64,000 nt of DNA from Hofstenia miamia (taxonomy: Eukaryota > Xenacoelomorpha > Acoela). Below, piece by piece: positions 11,457-21,580 of this stretch. The translations under genes were made by a program, and so were the position numbers. Position 1 is the first letter of the stretch; the number at the start of each line of letters is the position of its first letter. The notes beneath the pieces are model-generated. The model ran no database searches. It was given only the letters and a program-made list of their open reading frames with translations, and was not told the origin of the DNA. The stretch lies in assembly GCA_004352715.1 (NCBI GenBank), contig SCFE01000015.1, positions 2,085,749 to 2,149,748 of the forward strand, read 5' to 3'.

Positions 11457-12013
11457 GTATGGAAAAATCTTTGCAAATTAAATTACAGGATCACAAAGAA
11501 TGTTGTCTAGTGTTACCAGAATTGCTGCTTATATAAATGTTGATGGTCTTGTTTTTTTCAAAAGTGTTAATTCTTCTTTTTGGCCAATATTGGGCTGCAT
11601 TGTTAATTGTACGCAGCTAACTTGTTTTACTATTGGAATTGTTTATGGCAGTGGAAAACCCAAATCATTGCAGCTATTTCTACAACCTTTTATTTTCGAA
11701 TTAAAACAGATTCTAGCCAATGGTATTTGTATTTCTGGGATACAAATTTCTGTTAAATTGAATGCAATTATATGTGATGCTCCTGCAAGATCTTATATTA
11801 CATCAATTAAAGGTCATAATGATTACTGTTGTGTTGAAGGGGATTTTGTCAATCATCGCATGAACTATTATAACAAATGCGCAGACCAAACAAATGAAAC
11901 GTTTCAGTCAATGAGCAATGAAAAGCATCACACTGGTGAATCTCCTCTTCTTGATCTTCCAATAGACATGGTTAAGTATTTTCCTGTTGAATATATGCAC
12001 CAGGTTTGCTTAG
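11457..12013 (+). pseudogene. EnSpm/CACTA-like transposase, catalytic exon
   Basis: Main catalytic exon; the protein would act as a nuclear DDE/D transposase. The reading frame is clear from 11500. It shows YINVDGLVFFKS with the first acidic residue, LFLQPFIFELKQIL resembling the plant Transposase_21 pattern, CDAPARSYITSIKGH with a second acidic residue, then VNHRMNYYN and LPIDMVKYFPVEYMHQVCLG. Where relatives carry a Cys-rich pair after the GH motif, this copy reads GHNDYCCVEG, so a few residues seem lost. The exon ends at a GT donor after 12013, and joining to 12167 restores the conserved CLGVVKK. Upstream of 11500 a frameshift is required. Assignment to the EnSpm/CACTA group is by motif memory, not by alignment. 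Confidence 0.7.
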
Positions 12014-12166
12014 GTGAATAATTAACTTCTAAATTCCATTTGGAATAATTTCTAATAATTCGATATTTTGTTATTGTCCATTATATCTTAAATATAATGT
12101 CATATTAATTTAAAAACATTTACAAAGACTATGTAAAAGTTACAAAATATTTAGGGTTGTATTTAG
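12014..12166 (+). other. Predicted 153-bp intron (GT-AG) in the transposase gene
   Basis: Starts GTGAATAATT and ends TGTATTTAG. The exon before it ends with one base of a glycine codon; the exon after supplies the other two, giving CLG followed by VVKKIL. Both sides are in register with the family pattern, so the intron is well supported even though the gene is decayed. Confidence 0.75.
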
Positions 12167-12795
12167 GTGTTGTGAAAAAAATCTTAACGATGTGGACGAA
12201 AGGACCATTAAATGTGCGATTGAGTGGTCAAAAGTTGCAACCAATTTCTAAGCATCTAATTTCTATGAGAAGTTGCTTACCAAATGATTTTGCTAGGAAA
12301 ACTCGTGGTTTAGAAGAAATTGATAGATGGAAAGCAACGGAATTTAGGATATTTCTTCTTTATGTTGGTCCAGTCGTTTGTAGGAACGTGCTTACAACTG
12401 ATATATACAAACATTTTATGTTACTAAGTGTTTCAATTTATATTTTAGTTGGCAATTCTACATCAGCCAAGATACGTTTCACTGAAGAACTTTTAAAAAA
12501 ATTTGTTGAAATGTTCCCAAAATTTTATGGAGAGTCCTATGTTACGTACAATGTACACTCTTTGTTACATCTTTGCGAAGTTTACCGCAGATATGGACCT
12601 TTAGATAAAGTTTTGTCTTTTCCATTAAAAAATTACTTGTATCAGTTAAAACGATTAATCCGCGGTACTAAGTCACCATTAATTCAAGCTGTGCGTCGAC
12701 TTGATGAAGTTTCAAAAGTTTCAGTAGCAAACTATAAAGATTACAAAAGAAATGCTTTATTTTTCTGCAAATTCAAATTGCATTATTGCAAATAA
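12167..12795 (+). pseudogene. EnSpm/CACTA-like transposase, C-terminal exon
   Basis: Continues the transposase after the intron. Conserved family blocks are visible in order: KGPLNVRLS, LPNDFARKTRGLEEIDRWKATEFRIFLLY, GPVVCRNVL, FPKFYGESYVTYNVHSLLHLCE, RRYGPLDKVLSFPLKNYLYQ and SPLIQAVRR. This part is open for more than 190 codons with no internal stop, so it decayed recently. The end of the frame (from 12749) enters a direct repeat and is probably not the original C-terminus. The catalytic residues are in the previous exon. Confidence 0.72.
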
Positions 12796-12995
12796 ACTGG
12801 TAATTTCAGATTCATTCTTTGATTACCCATGTAATTCAAAAAGCTTATCAATATTTATAGTCTCCACAACAATGAAGTGTATGAAATGCTTTATTTTTCT
12901 GCAAATTCAAATTGCATTATTGCAAATAAACTGGTAATTTCAGATTCATTCTTTGATTACCCATGTAATTCAAAAAGCTTATCAATATTTATAGT
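12749..12995 (+). repeat. 113-bp direct repeat, two copies
   Basis: The bases at 12749-12861 recur at 12883-12995 with no difference I can see, separated by 21 bases. The repeat covers the end of the transposase frame. The continuation after the second copy (to 13122) stays open and reads like a transposase C-terminus (TLAIGDNEYVTYPL). Confidence 0.85.
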
Positions 12996-13246
12996 AAGTA
13001 AACTACAAACAAATCTTCAGTCACAAATTGAAGTTTCAATTACGTCTCAAACTTTTAAGCTTTGTACATTAGCGATTGGAGATAATGAATATGTTACATA
13101 TCCATTGCAGCATAGCAGAATTTAGTTTCATAATAAATCATTTTAATTTTATTTATTTTCTGTATGCTACATTACAATTATATAAATTTAATTTTTATTA
13201 TAATTATGTGAATATTCAGGTAGATATTTTAAATTTATTATTTCAG

Positions 13247-13447
13247 ATGTCGACATTTGCAGTTGTAGAATTCACTCAAAGCGAAACAATAGCGACGGTT
13301 TCAACATCATGGATAAATTTAATGAAAAGGACACGGTGTGTTTTTGGCCACCAAGGAATAGGAAGGCAATGAGTTTAGCAAGGTTGCATTTTAAGCCATC
13401 GAATACATGGAGAACACTTCAATGCTCGGTTTTACGTTCAAATTTCT
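13247..13447 (+). pseudogene. Exon of a second ORF beside the transposase (FAVVEF / CFWPP module)
   Basis: A strong acceptor (TTTATTATTTCAG) precedes ATGTCGACATTTGC. The translation begins MSTFAVVEFTQSET and, after one frameshift near 13313, continues DTVCFWPPRNRKAMSLARLHF up to a donor-like CT|GTAAGC at 13447/13448. I recognise this as the N-terminal module often found at the start of arthropod proteins with a DUF4806-type C-terminus, and it is known beside transposases of this kind. Its biochemical role is unknown. The rest of that gene is not in the window because the sequence runs into a TA repeat and the gypsy element. Confidence 0.55.
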
Positions 13448-13529
13448 GTAAGCATTTTGTATCAGGAGAGTGAATTTCGATAAATTTGATAAATCGCAAG
13501 CTTAATGCCATTATGAAATGTCATCACAA

Positions 13530-13558
13530 CTATATATATATATATATATATATATATN
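13530..13558. repeat. (TA)n microsatellite ending in a single N
   Basis: TA run followed by one N at 13558, exactly where the gypsy sequence begins. The true 3' part of the gypsy element, including its LTR, may be missing at this join. Confidence 0.9.
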
Positions 13559-13589
13559 CTCCGCTTCTCCAGGAACCACCACGAGGAGG

Positions 13590-15259
13590 TTACTCTCTAG
13601 GACGATTCAGGCATAGCCCTTTCGGTTCCCAGAACGATCGTGGTGTTTCTGCCACTCCTGACACAATACCTTTTGTTTTTCTACAGCTCAAAACCATCAC
13701 CTCCTGACCAATATGCAGTGGGGGTAGAAGACGTGCTCCTCTGTCGTAGCATTTCTTTTGTTGCCTCTGCAGCTTTTCATTAATGTGGACCACTTGCTTC
13801 CTGTTAATCATTTTTGGGTTTTGCTTCTTTAAGGACATTGGTATTTTCGTACGTAGGTGGCGACCATGGAGTAACTGTGACGGCGTAATCTCAGTTCCGG
13901 AGATTGGGAAGTTGTTGTGTAAAAGTAGTCCATAGTATGGATCTGTGCATCGCTTTAAGATCTTTTTTACTAAGTGCACCGCTTTTTCAGCCATTCCATT
14001 GGATCTAGGATAATGTGGACTAGAAGTCTTTAGTTGTATCCCATAGTCTTGACAAAACTCTTTCATTTCTCTGGACGTAGCTGGATTATTGTCTGCAATC
14101 ATTATCGCTGGTATTCCTAGAACTGAAAAGATGGACTTCAGGTGATTAATAATTGACCGGGCACATTTTGATTGTAACTTCTGCAGAACAATGAATCTAG
14201 AGTAATAGTCAACTGCCACTATGTAATCAGCTTGCTTGAAACTAAACAAATCAAAGCCTATTTTATTCCAGGGAATGCTCGGTCTTTTATGTGCTACCAT
14301 CGGCTGCTTTCTGGAGATGGAAGCGTCTTCATTGCATTGCCGACATGTTTCTATGTAATGTTTTATATCATCGGACATTCCAGGCCAAAAATACAATGAT
14401 TTTGCTATTGAAATCGTTTTATCATATCCACTATGTGCTTCATGTAGTTTTTCTTTGATTATATCTGTTAGCTCTGGAGGAATTATAATGCGATAATTTC
14501 TCATGAGGACACCATCTACTTGGTGGATTTCTTCCCTTAATTTCCAAAAAGTTTTTAACAATGGGGATTGCTTAAAAGTTCTTTCTGGCCAACCTTCTTG
14601 AATGCATTGGCGTAGAATTTGGAAATCGTGATTCTTTTCAATTGTTTTCTTCAGGAGATGTTGAAAATCTGTAGTGAGAGAGTCTTCGATTTCTTTAGAC
14701 AACTTATGCACAGCCCAGGCAATTTCATTTTCATTTAGAGAGCAATTAGGGAGTTCCAGTCTTGAAAGGGCGTCTGCAGCATACATGAATTTTCCAGGGA
14801 CATATTTTACTTGTATGTCATGATACATCTGAAGTTCTAGCATTATTCTTTGAACACGCGGAGGAGTGAGATGTATTGGTCTTTTGTGAAGGCTTTCTAG
14901 AGGCTTATGATCTGTGTGTATGATTATGTGTAGTCCATAGATGTATTCGTGGAATTTTTCACACCCAAATACGATTGCCAGAAGTTCTTTCTCTATTTGT
15001 GAATAGTTAATTTCACTGCAGGTCAATGCACGTGCAGCAAAACCACATGGTCTTCCATCTTGTAAAAGGCAGGCTCCTAAGCCGAATCGTGATGCATCTA
15101 CTTGTAATGTCGTCGTTTTGTTCTTTCGATCAAAATGTTTCAGTACTGGTTGGGTGCAAAGCACTTTTTTTATATTCTCAATTGCTTTTGTATGGTCAAT
15201 TTCCCATTTCCACTCATTGTCAGATTTCAGCAGCTGCCGCAAAGAATACGTTATGTCAC
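13590..15259 (-). pseudogene. Ty3/gypsy pol: RNase H, zinc-binding domain and integrase
   Basis: A minus-strand frame of about 550 codons without a stop. In order it holds the end of the RT thumb (ITYSLRQLLKSDNEW) and RNase H with LQVDASRFGLGA, the IEKELLAIVFG glutamate and HTDHKPL. An H2C2 zinc finger follows (HEAH, then CRQC about 30 residues on). The integrase core has FDLFSFKQADYIVAVDYYSRF, IADNNPATS and SNGMAEKAV, so the D-D-E triad is present. The element would make double-stranded DNA from its RNA and integrate it. A stop (13588-13590) truncates the C-terminus soon after GVAETPRSFW, and the sequence is cut by an N at 13558. With the RT frame broken upstream, the copy cannot be autonomous. 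Together with 15369-15760 it forms one pol remnant. Confidence 0.92.
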
Positions 15260-15368
15260 CTAAGTGCACCGCTTTTTCAGCCATTCCATTGGATCTAGGA
15301 TAATGTGGACTAGAAGTCTTTAGTTGTATCCCATAGTCTTGACAAAACTCTTTCATTTCTCTGGACGT
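15260..15368 (-). repeat. Copied 109-bp integrase patch inside the reverse transcriptase
   Basis: These 109 bases are identical to 13970-14078, the integrase segment coding EMKEFCQDYGI to NGMAEKAVHL. Here they lie between the RT sequence ending KKELQR and the RT thumb resuming at ITYSLRQLL, so they replace the normal FLGM-type segment. A TAA arises exactly at the 15368 junction. Confidence 0.93.
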
Positions 15369-15760
15369 TATCTTTGTAATTCTTTCTTTGTTGAAGGAAG
15401 TGGCATTTCATTAATTACTTTTGTTTTCTCAGGTTCAGCACGGAATCCTTCACGGTTAATGACAAATCCCATATACGTGACAGAGTCTTTTTTATATTGA
15501 AACTTTTTAAAGTTAAACTTAATGTTGTTTTCTTTTGCTCTTTTGAGTACGGCTACTACTGTGTTATCGTGTGCTACTTCATCTTCTGTGGCAATGCATA
15601 TATCGTCATGTATGACGATTACATTTGGCATGTCTCCAAATATACTGTCAACCATTTGTTGAGCATTATCAGATGCTGATGCTAATCCATTAGGTAGCCT
15701 TTTCCAATAGAATCTTCCGAAAGGAGTGTTGAATGCACATAATAAATATATATTTTCCAA
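15369..15760 (-). pseudogene. Ty3/gypsy pol: reverse transcriptase palm, 5' truncated
   Basis: Minus-strand frame of about 130 codons. It shows LCAFNTPFGRFYWKRLPNGL, then VIVIHDDICIA with the two catalytic aspartates (HDD in place of the commoner YVDD or YMDD), YMGFVINREGF and PSTKKELQR. The frame stops at the junction with the copied integrase patch. Upstream of 15760 the sequence becomes unrelated A+T-rich DNA, so the fingers of RT, the protease and gag are lost. Confidence 0.9.
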
Positions 15761-16946
15761 GATTTAGAATACAATATATTTATTATTTTGAAAAATACTA
15801 TTTAAATACAATATTGACGATCACTTATATCTTTGCATATTTATCTTCACAGTTTCGATGTTTTATATTTGAATTAAATCTGCCAAGAGCTTCATTTTAC
15901 CATTAGCAACATTCTCTTCATTACGACTGAGATGCAGTGGCGATAGAGGCGAGTCTAGGATCTATGAACTGGATGTATGGGCTATTGCCAAAGTTGAAAA
16001 TGGACCGAAAACTCAGTTCCAAAAAAATTGACTCAGTAAGGTAATAAAATTTTTTTGGGCTACTTTTTAGAGGTGAAAATGAATAATACGCCCAAATCAA
16101 AACTACAATTTCAACGGATATATTGATCCATTTTTAAAATATCATTTATCTCATTTGGCGGAATATTGTAAAGGCAGTGTTTCATGTTTATCTTCTACGA
16201 TATAAAATTTATTCATTTACTTAATTGTGTTCTGGGTGGGCTAGAGCATAGATTTAGATGGGCTATACACCGGCCCATTCAAGCCCGCCTGTGGACTAGC
16301 CTTTGAATGTGGCGAGTATAGCTTTTAAGATTTGAATGCACTAAAATTTAAATGGCCTTGATTATTAAGTAGTGTTGTTCATTTAAGGGCCTTAACAAAT
16401 ATTTACTTTCAATGGGGAAGCTTAATCACCCGCCGCCTTGACTCGCTAATGCTGAAAGTGTCCCCTATCAGAAAATCCTGCCTATGCCAGGAGACACTTC
16501 TGCAAAAACAAGCGAAAATATCCTTAATGCTAACGGCACCGTTAGTGTATTTTTCGGAGCAATTATTATCTGCTGTGGAATCAAGGTCCTTTCATAAGTC
16601 AGAGTTAAGCTCTGTTTTAGACAACACTAGCATTTTAAGATTTCCCGCACTTTGTAATCGCTATGTAGCAAATTTTATCATGTAATTCTGCTTTAGTTAG
16701 AAATTATCGTAAAGTGCATTAATTAAATATTTAAAAGATTCGACCCATTTCTCTTTTTCCAATTAATTATCAATTGGGTCGTTTAATTACTATATCCAAA
16801 TTCGTAACATTTTAGGGGTAGGGAATATTTTTATAAAAAATCAATGAAAATTGGTTATAAAATTCACCGACTCGTTTTATTTTAGTCTACATCATAAACC
16901 TAAAATGCCTCCCATCATATAGCGAATTTTCTAACAAACTTCGTTT
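15761..16946. other. Non-coding stretch with a possible degraded DNA-transposon
   Basis: No gene. CAGTGGCGATAGAGGCG at 15935 resembles a hAT-type terminus, and CAAGCCCGCCTGTGG near 16290 could be its partner, but the pairing is poor and no target duplication is visible. The frame at 16449-16685 (+) has no recognisable similarity. Confidence 0.35.
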
Positions 16947-17155
16947 CAGACTTTTTAACGAGCCGTAATTTCTAAGCTCGGCTCGGCTCCTTTAAATTTT
17001 GAGTAAGTTCGGCTCGGCTCCGCTCGCCACATAAAATCTTTCAATGAGGCTCGTTTCCACTCAATCTTTTTTTAAAATATTGTGCTCTCTGAATTTTTTC
17101 CATTGCTCTCCTATTATTTAATAAACATTTCTAAAATAAGATAAAAGTAAGGAAT
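16947..17155 (+). mobile_element. GCTCGG-family MITE, copy 1 (partial)
   Basis: Starts CAGACTTTTTAACGAGCCG and continues through GCTCGGCTCGG, TTTAAATTTTGAGTAAG, TTTCAATGAGGCTCG and TATTTAATAAACATTTC in the same order as copy 2 at 17311. The right end is missing: similarity stops near 17155, before a palindromic CACCACATGTGGTG. Confidence 0.75.
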
Positions 17156-17310
17156 ATTGAATTTTAATCTGGGATCCTATACCCACACCAGACCACACCA
17201 CATGTGGTGTGATGTAATGTGGGGTGAGATGTTTCTATGGGAATCTGTGTTGTATTGTCGGGTAAGGAGTGAGGAGGGACACATTTAAAGCTATATAAGT
17301 ACACTAGTAT

Positions 17311-17775
17311 CAGATTTGTCAACGAGCCGAATTTCTAGGCTCGGCTCGTTTAAATTTTGAGTAAGTTCGGCTCGACTCGCCACAGTAAAATCTTTCAATG
17401 AGGCTTGTTTCAGCTCGGTCTTTTTGTAAAAATATTGCGCTCTCAACATTTTTTAAGTTGCTCTTCCTATTATTTAATAAACATTTCTTAAATAAGATTA
17501 TAGGAAAGTAAGTTTATCCAACAATTAAAAGCTACGAAGACGCTTAGTAAAGGGAGTTTGTATTCGCAAAATATTTCCTAAGAATTTGGCGAGTCGCGAA
17601 AAATAAATAAAATGATGACCATATCTGATAAGAAGTTTGGAATTGCTTACAAAGCAAATATATATAGCTTACAACTATCATTGTGAAATCAGCGAATTCT
17701 AATATACATCCATCGCAAATATTGGCTCGTTGGATATCCAATACTCTGCTCAAGCTCGGCTCGTTGACAAGTCTG
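17311..17775. mobile_element. GCTCGG-family MITE, copy 2 (both ends present)
   Basis: A 465-bp element with inverted ends CAGATTTGTCAACGAGCCGA (left) and, read inward from the right, CAGACTTGTCAACGAGCCGA. The left half is shared with copies at 16947 and 9960-10608. No clean target duplication is visible, so the superfamily is unassigned; the CAG start would suit hAT or other CAG-ended groups. The minus-strand frame inside (17544-17753) has no recognisable similarity. Confidence 0.75.
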
Positions 17776-20148
17776 TTTCGATTACTTGTTTAAAACGTAC
17801 CGGGGACTCCTAATTTGGGATATATAACCTGAGTCGAATCATTGTTGCAACCTTCTGTTTCTAGCCAAGATTTGTTTTGCCTAAGGAGTTATTATTGTTA
17901 GGTCTATGTCTAAAAATATCTAAATTTAAATATGATATTAAGGATCATTAATAAAGTCGATAATTTCTTCCTTTATAACTGGACACAAGCGTTACGTTTA
18001 TTGAATGTGACACTAAGTAAAGATGAAAGTTTTGCATCTTATTACTTAAGGAATGAATTGGTTGCCTCTTTTCGCAAATATACAGTAAGGTTGTCTGTAT
18101 CTACTTGATAAAGAGCTTCTTTCTGGATAAAGTTAAAAAGATAATGGTCAGAGTTAGATATTGCTTTTTGAAACAGTTTAAGAATATTCTCCTTCAATCT
18201 GTTTGCATAGTTGGAAGGAAATGCACTTTCTCAATTTCTTGTAATGATTCATTGTCCAAGATGTGTTACACTTTCTTCTTTTCTTGGTACCTATTCAGTC
18301 ACATTAGTAAGAGCCGTAGATATGATGGCTCTTAACTTGAAGGATAAGGTTTTCTTCAGAGAAGCATTGGCTAATAGCCTTAGAATAGTGAGTCGAGATG
18401 CTGCCTTTTTACAAATTCTGTTGTTGTAACAATCTTAGAGGTAGAATCGACTCGTTTTGAACTTAAAATTTTTAAGCCCTATTTTAATGTCTTTTCAATA
18501 AAGGATCGTTTAACTACGTGATCGTTGGAATTATCTTTTTGAATGATAATTACATTTGTGACTTTTTATATCTGCTTTATCAACTTTCTTTAGAATCTGC
18601 ATCTGCAGTATGAAAACACATGTAGGATTTAGAAATATTTGTATGCCATTAATTGCTTAATTTTTGTTTCAGAATTTTGTCAAGAGCCTAAGAAAATTAT
18701 TTTGCAAAAATCATGTTTTATATCCAAAGAATTTCTCAACTTTAAGTTCTTGTTTTCGAAAAAAATTGTTTTTCCAAAGTGAATTTTATAAAAATGATTA
18801 TTAAACTTTGTTACATTTATGACTAAACAGGAATGGTTTCCTAGCCTAGAAATTTCTCTACTATCAAGGTTGCGCTTTAAAATATTTAAAGTTTCCCCAA
18901 GTTTATTTTATAGAATATGTAGTAGAATTATTTAACGGTTCCAAACGCCCATGTTAAATTCAAGCAATAATAGACTAATTCGGTTGCGAATCTATAGGCG
19001 TGCTGTAGCCCACCCAGTTTCTATTCTAGTCTACCAAGTAAATCGTCCTGCCAAAGGTCTGTATTTTTACTAGAATTAAGTTTTCTCTAAGAGTGAAATT
19101 AGAAAACAAAATATAATGCAAAATGCAATCTGTGTGACACAACTTAGTGCACGTTAGGGCAGCATAGCTTTATGGCAGTGACTCAGATATGTTTTGGTTT
19201 CATTCTCTGGTAAAAGAGCTTGAGGAATCGTGCGTTGCAAATAAAAACAATTGCTTGAGATCACCAACCGCATATCGAAGATAATTTACAAATTTTGTAC
19301 ATTATGTCCACTAAAGAGGTCTTCACTATTTGCCTAGGCGATGAAGGCAGGCTATCCACATCTTTTGAAAAATTGATTCTTGATTAACGAGCTGTGAAAA
19401 AATGAGAAAGGTGTTCTTCTCCGAATTTAAAAAGATTTTATCTGTCTTATAATTGTATGTTGATACTTTATGATTTTTCCATTTTAGTCTGCCTTTCGTT
19501 TTTCCTGTCTGCAAGCATCACTAGAGTATTGTGATTCACAAATGCACGTCATGTAACAAAAGCAGACGATGCTATCTCTCGTGTGTGAAATGTTTGCAAA
19601 TCCGATCCAGCTCCTCTTTCTTGCGAGGAAGTTAGTGCCACAAAACTAAATACTTCGTTTTTAACAAAAAAACAATGTCCCTTTGAGAAAACCTCAAGTG
19701 ATAGCTGGGCTTAGTTGTTGGTGATATCAACAATTTAATTTAAGATATCATGGTCTGAAAAATAATGCAAATTACATCTCTGTGAGGCACAATAAAGTGC
19801 TTTACTTAGAAGTTTAACACGGGTAGTATATTTTTTCAATATATGACAGTTCCACGGATTTGTTAAATGATACCTTGGAGATTTCCACTCCCTCTAGGGG
19901 CCAAATGTACATGTATCGTTGAGTAATTCATTTGATTCAAAGCAGATAAATTAGACTATGAATTGCTGTCCGAATGATAACTAAGAAAATATAACCTTTT
20001 TCCAAATTTTTGTCCAAACTTTTGTCAGGAATTTTTTGTGCTACACTGCGGATTTTTGTCCAAACTTTTGTCGTGGTTTTCTTCAGACGATTAAATATTT
20101 CGATTTTTAAAACAAAGATGTACAGTTTTAAATAAATTTTTAAAGACA
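17776..20148. other. A+T-rich stretch, no gene recognised
   Basis: About 2.4 kb. Overlapping plus-strand frames at 18105-18429 are moderately rich in Cys, Phe and Ser and I do not recognise them. No element ends were identified. Confidence 0.5.
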
Positions 20149-20150
20149 TA

Positions 20151-20701
20151 CAGGGTGTCCACAAAGTCTCTTTACAAATTGAAAAATTTATTATAAAAGC
20201 AATTTATGAGATATCTTTACCAGATTTTGTTCATTTTAATAAGTATTTATTAAAGTTTTTTTACCAATATTTTATAGACTTCTATATGAGCACCATTAGT
20301 TGCATGAAGGTCATCAAGTCGGTACTCTATTTCTTGCCATGTTTGCTGTAGCATAGGTCCATCAATGGTGGCAATGGCATTCCGAATCCTTTGCTTTAAG
20401 TCAGCAATGTCACGTTCCTTTGTTCGGTACACGATATCTTTTACATAACCCCATAAACGAAGTCTAAGGGAGTGATATATGACAAACGTGGTGGCCAGGG
20501 AATTGGTTCATCTCTTTCGACCCATCGGTCTGGAAATGTTTGATTGGGAACTTTGTGTTTTTTCTTGGAGTAGCCATTTTGGTATAATTCTCAATATCGT
20601 ATCGTATAATGTATAATGAATTTAGTACGGCAATATCGTATAATGTAAACTGCTTTTGTAATAAATTTTTCAAATTGTAAAGAAACCTTGTGGATACCCT
20701 G
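20151..20701 (-). mobile_element. Mariner-like element with TIRs and TA target duplication
   Basis: Left end CAGGGTGTCCACAAAG; right end, read inward, CAGGGTATCCACAAGG. The inverted similarity continues for about 50 bases (CTTTACAATTTGAAAAATT and beyond). TA flanks both sides (20149-20150 and 20702-20703). At 551 bp it is far shorter than an autonomous element of about 1.3 kb and keeps only the 3' part of the transposase gene. Confidence 0.92.
20250..20540 (-). pseudogene. Mariner-type transposase, C-terminal remnant
   Basis: On the minus strand the sequence reads DRWVERDEPIPWPPR, then TPLDF with the third catalytic Asp. A frameshift follows, then LWGYVKDIVYRTKERD and an open stretch to the stop at 20250. 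This is the last quarter of a DDE transposase of the type common in arthropods. The first two catalytic motifs were lost with the internal deletion, so this copy could only move if supplied with transposase by another element. Confidence 0.85.
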
Positions 20702-20703
20702 TA

Positions 20704-20968
20704 CATCCTTTGAGATATTAGTATAAAATTAATATACATATTAATGAATTATTCCGAGCCACTAAAATAATTTACTCTTAATAAAAGCAGTAGCTTCTTG
20801 CATAATAACAATCATTGCATACTTTTGATAATTATCGCATGTTGAAAACATTCGAGAGGATTATTGCCATCAAGTGCGTGCAATCAATTTAATCCAATTA
20901 CGTAAAACCGCGCGCTTTTATTTGGCTAGTTAATTGAGTTAGACATTGCATCAACAGCTAGCAGTGCA
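20704..20968. other. Short A+T-rich spacer
   Basis: Nothing recognised between the mariner right end and the MADF coding remnant. Confidence 0.5.
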
Positions 20969-21333
20969 TGGAGTCATGAAGATATTGTTTGTCTCATTGA
21001 GATTATGGAAGGTTACCCTTCCATTTGGGCTATATCATGAAAAGAAATGAGAGTAATGATTTTACTGAAATCTCAGATAAATGTGGAAAGAATTGTACGA
21101 TAATCATACTCTTCAATTTCTATAAAATTTATTTAGTGCCTGAAGTGATCAAGGAGGTTGCCCATTTAATTACGTATTTTAGAAGAGAACTGCGAAAAGA
21201 AGCGGCGCATGTTGGGAGTGATTCTAGCCGAGTATATAAGTCAAAATGGACGTATTTCAATAATTTGGAATATTGCAGAGATTCCCTTCATAAAGGGCCT
21301 TCAGTGTGCCCACGCTGGTATGTTAAATGTTAA
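20969..21333 (+). pseudogene. MADF-domain protein of a PIF/Harbinger-type element
   Basis: Translation of 20969-21090 gives WSHEDIVCLIEIMEGYPSIW and, after a shift, SNDFTEISDKCGK. After an intron-like or shifted segment ending ATTTATTTAG (about 21134), the second half reads PEVIKEVAHLITYFRRELRKE and VYKSKWTYFNNLEY. Together these match a MADF (Myb/SANT-like) DNA-binding domain. In PIF/Harbinger transposons a protein of this kind is the accessory factor encoded beside the nuclease; the nuclease remnant at 22701-23310 on the opposite strand supports that reading. A domesticated or unrelated MADF gene is possible but the exon is broken by a stop and a shift. Confidence 0.72.
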
Positions 21334-21580
21334 ACAATAAATATTTATATATAAATATATATTTATATAAATATCATTTCTAAAAAAATATTAAATTAAT
21401 TCAATGTTGCCAAATTTTTATGCTTAGATAAACATTCTAAAATTTTTACCACATAGAAACCAAAATATGAAATATATTAGATAATAAACTAGAAGAAATT
21501 TAGAAAAATTTGAGCACATTACTCTTTTATAAATAATACTTATTAACAACAATAAACACTACACTAATTCAAAAATTTTG
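21334..21580. other. A+T-rich spacer before the gap
   Basis: Very A+T-rich (ATATATTTATATAAATAT near 21350); nothing recognised. Confidence 0.6.

Noticed and set aside
15935-16310. CAGTGGCG-ended transposon
   Set aside because: The right end does not match the left well and there is no target duplication, so it is kept only as a note in the region entry.
17185-17215. Palindrome CACCACATGTGGTG, resembling one at about 29699
   Set aside because: Similarity is limited to the palindrome; I could not define a shared element.
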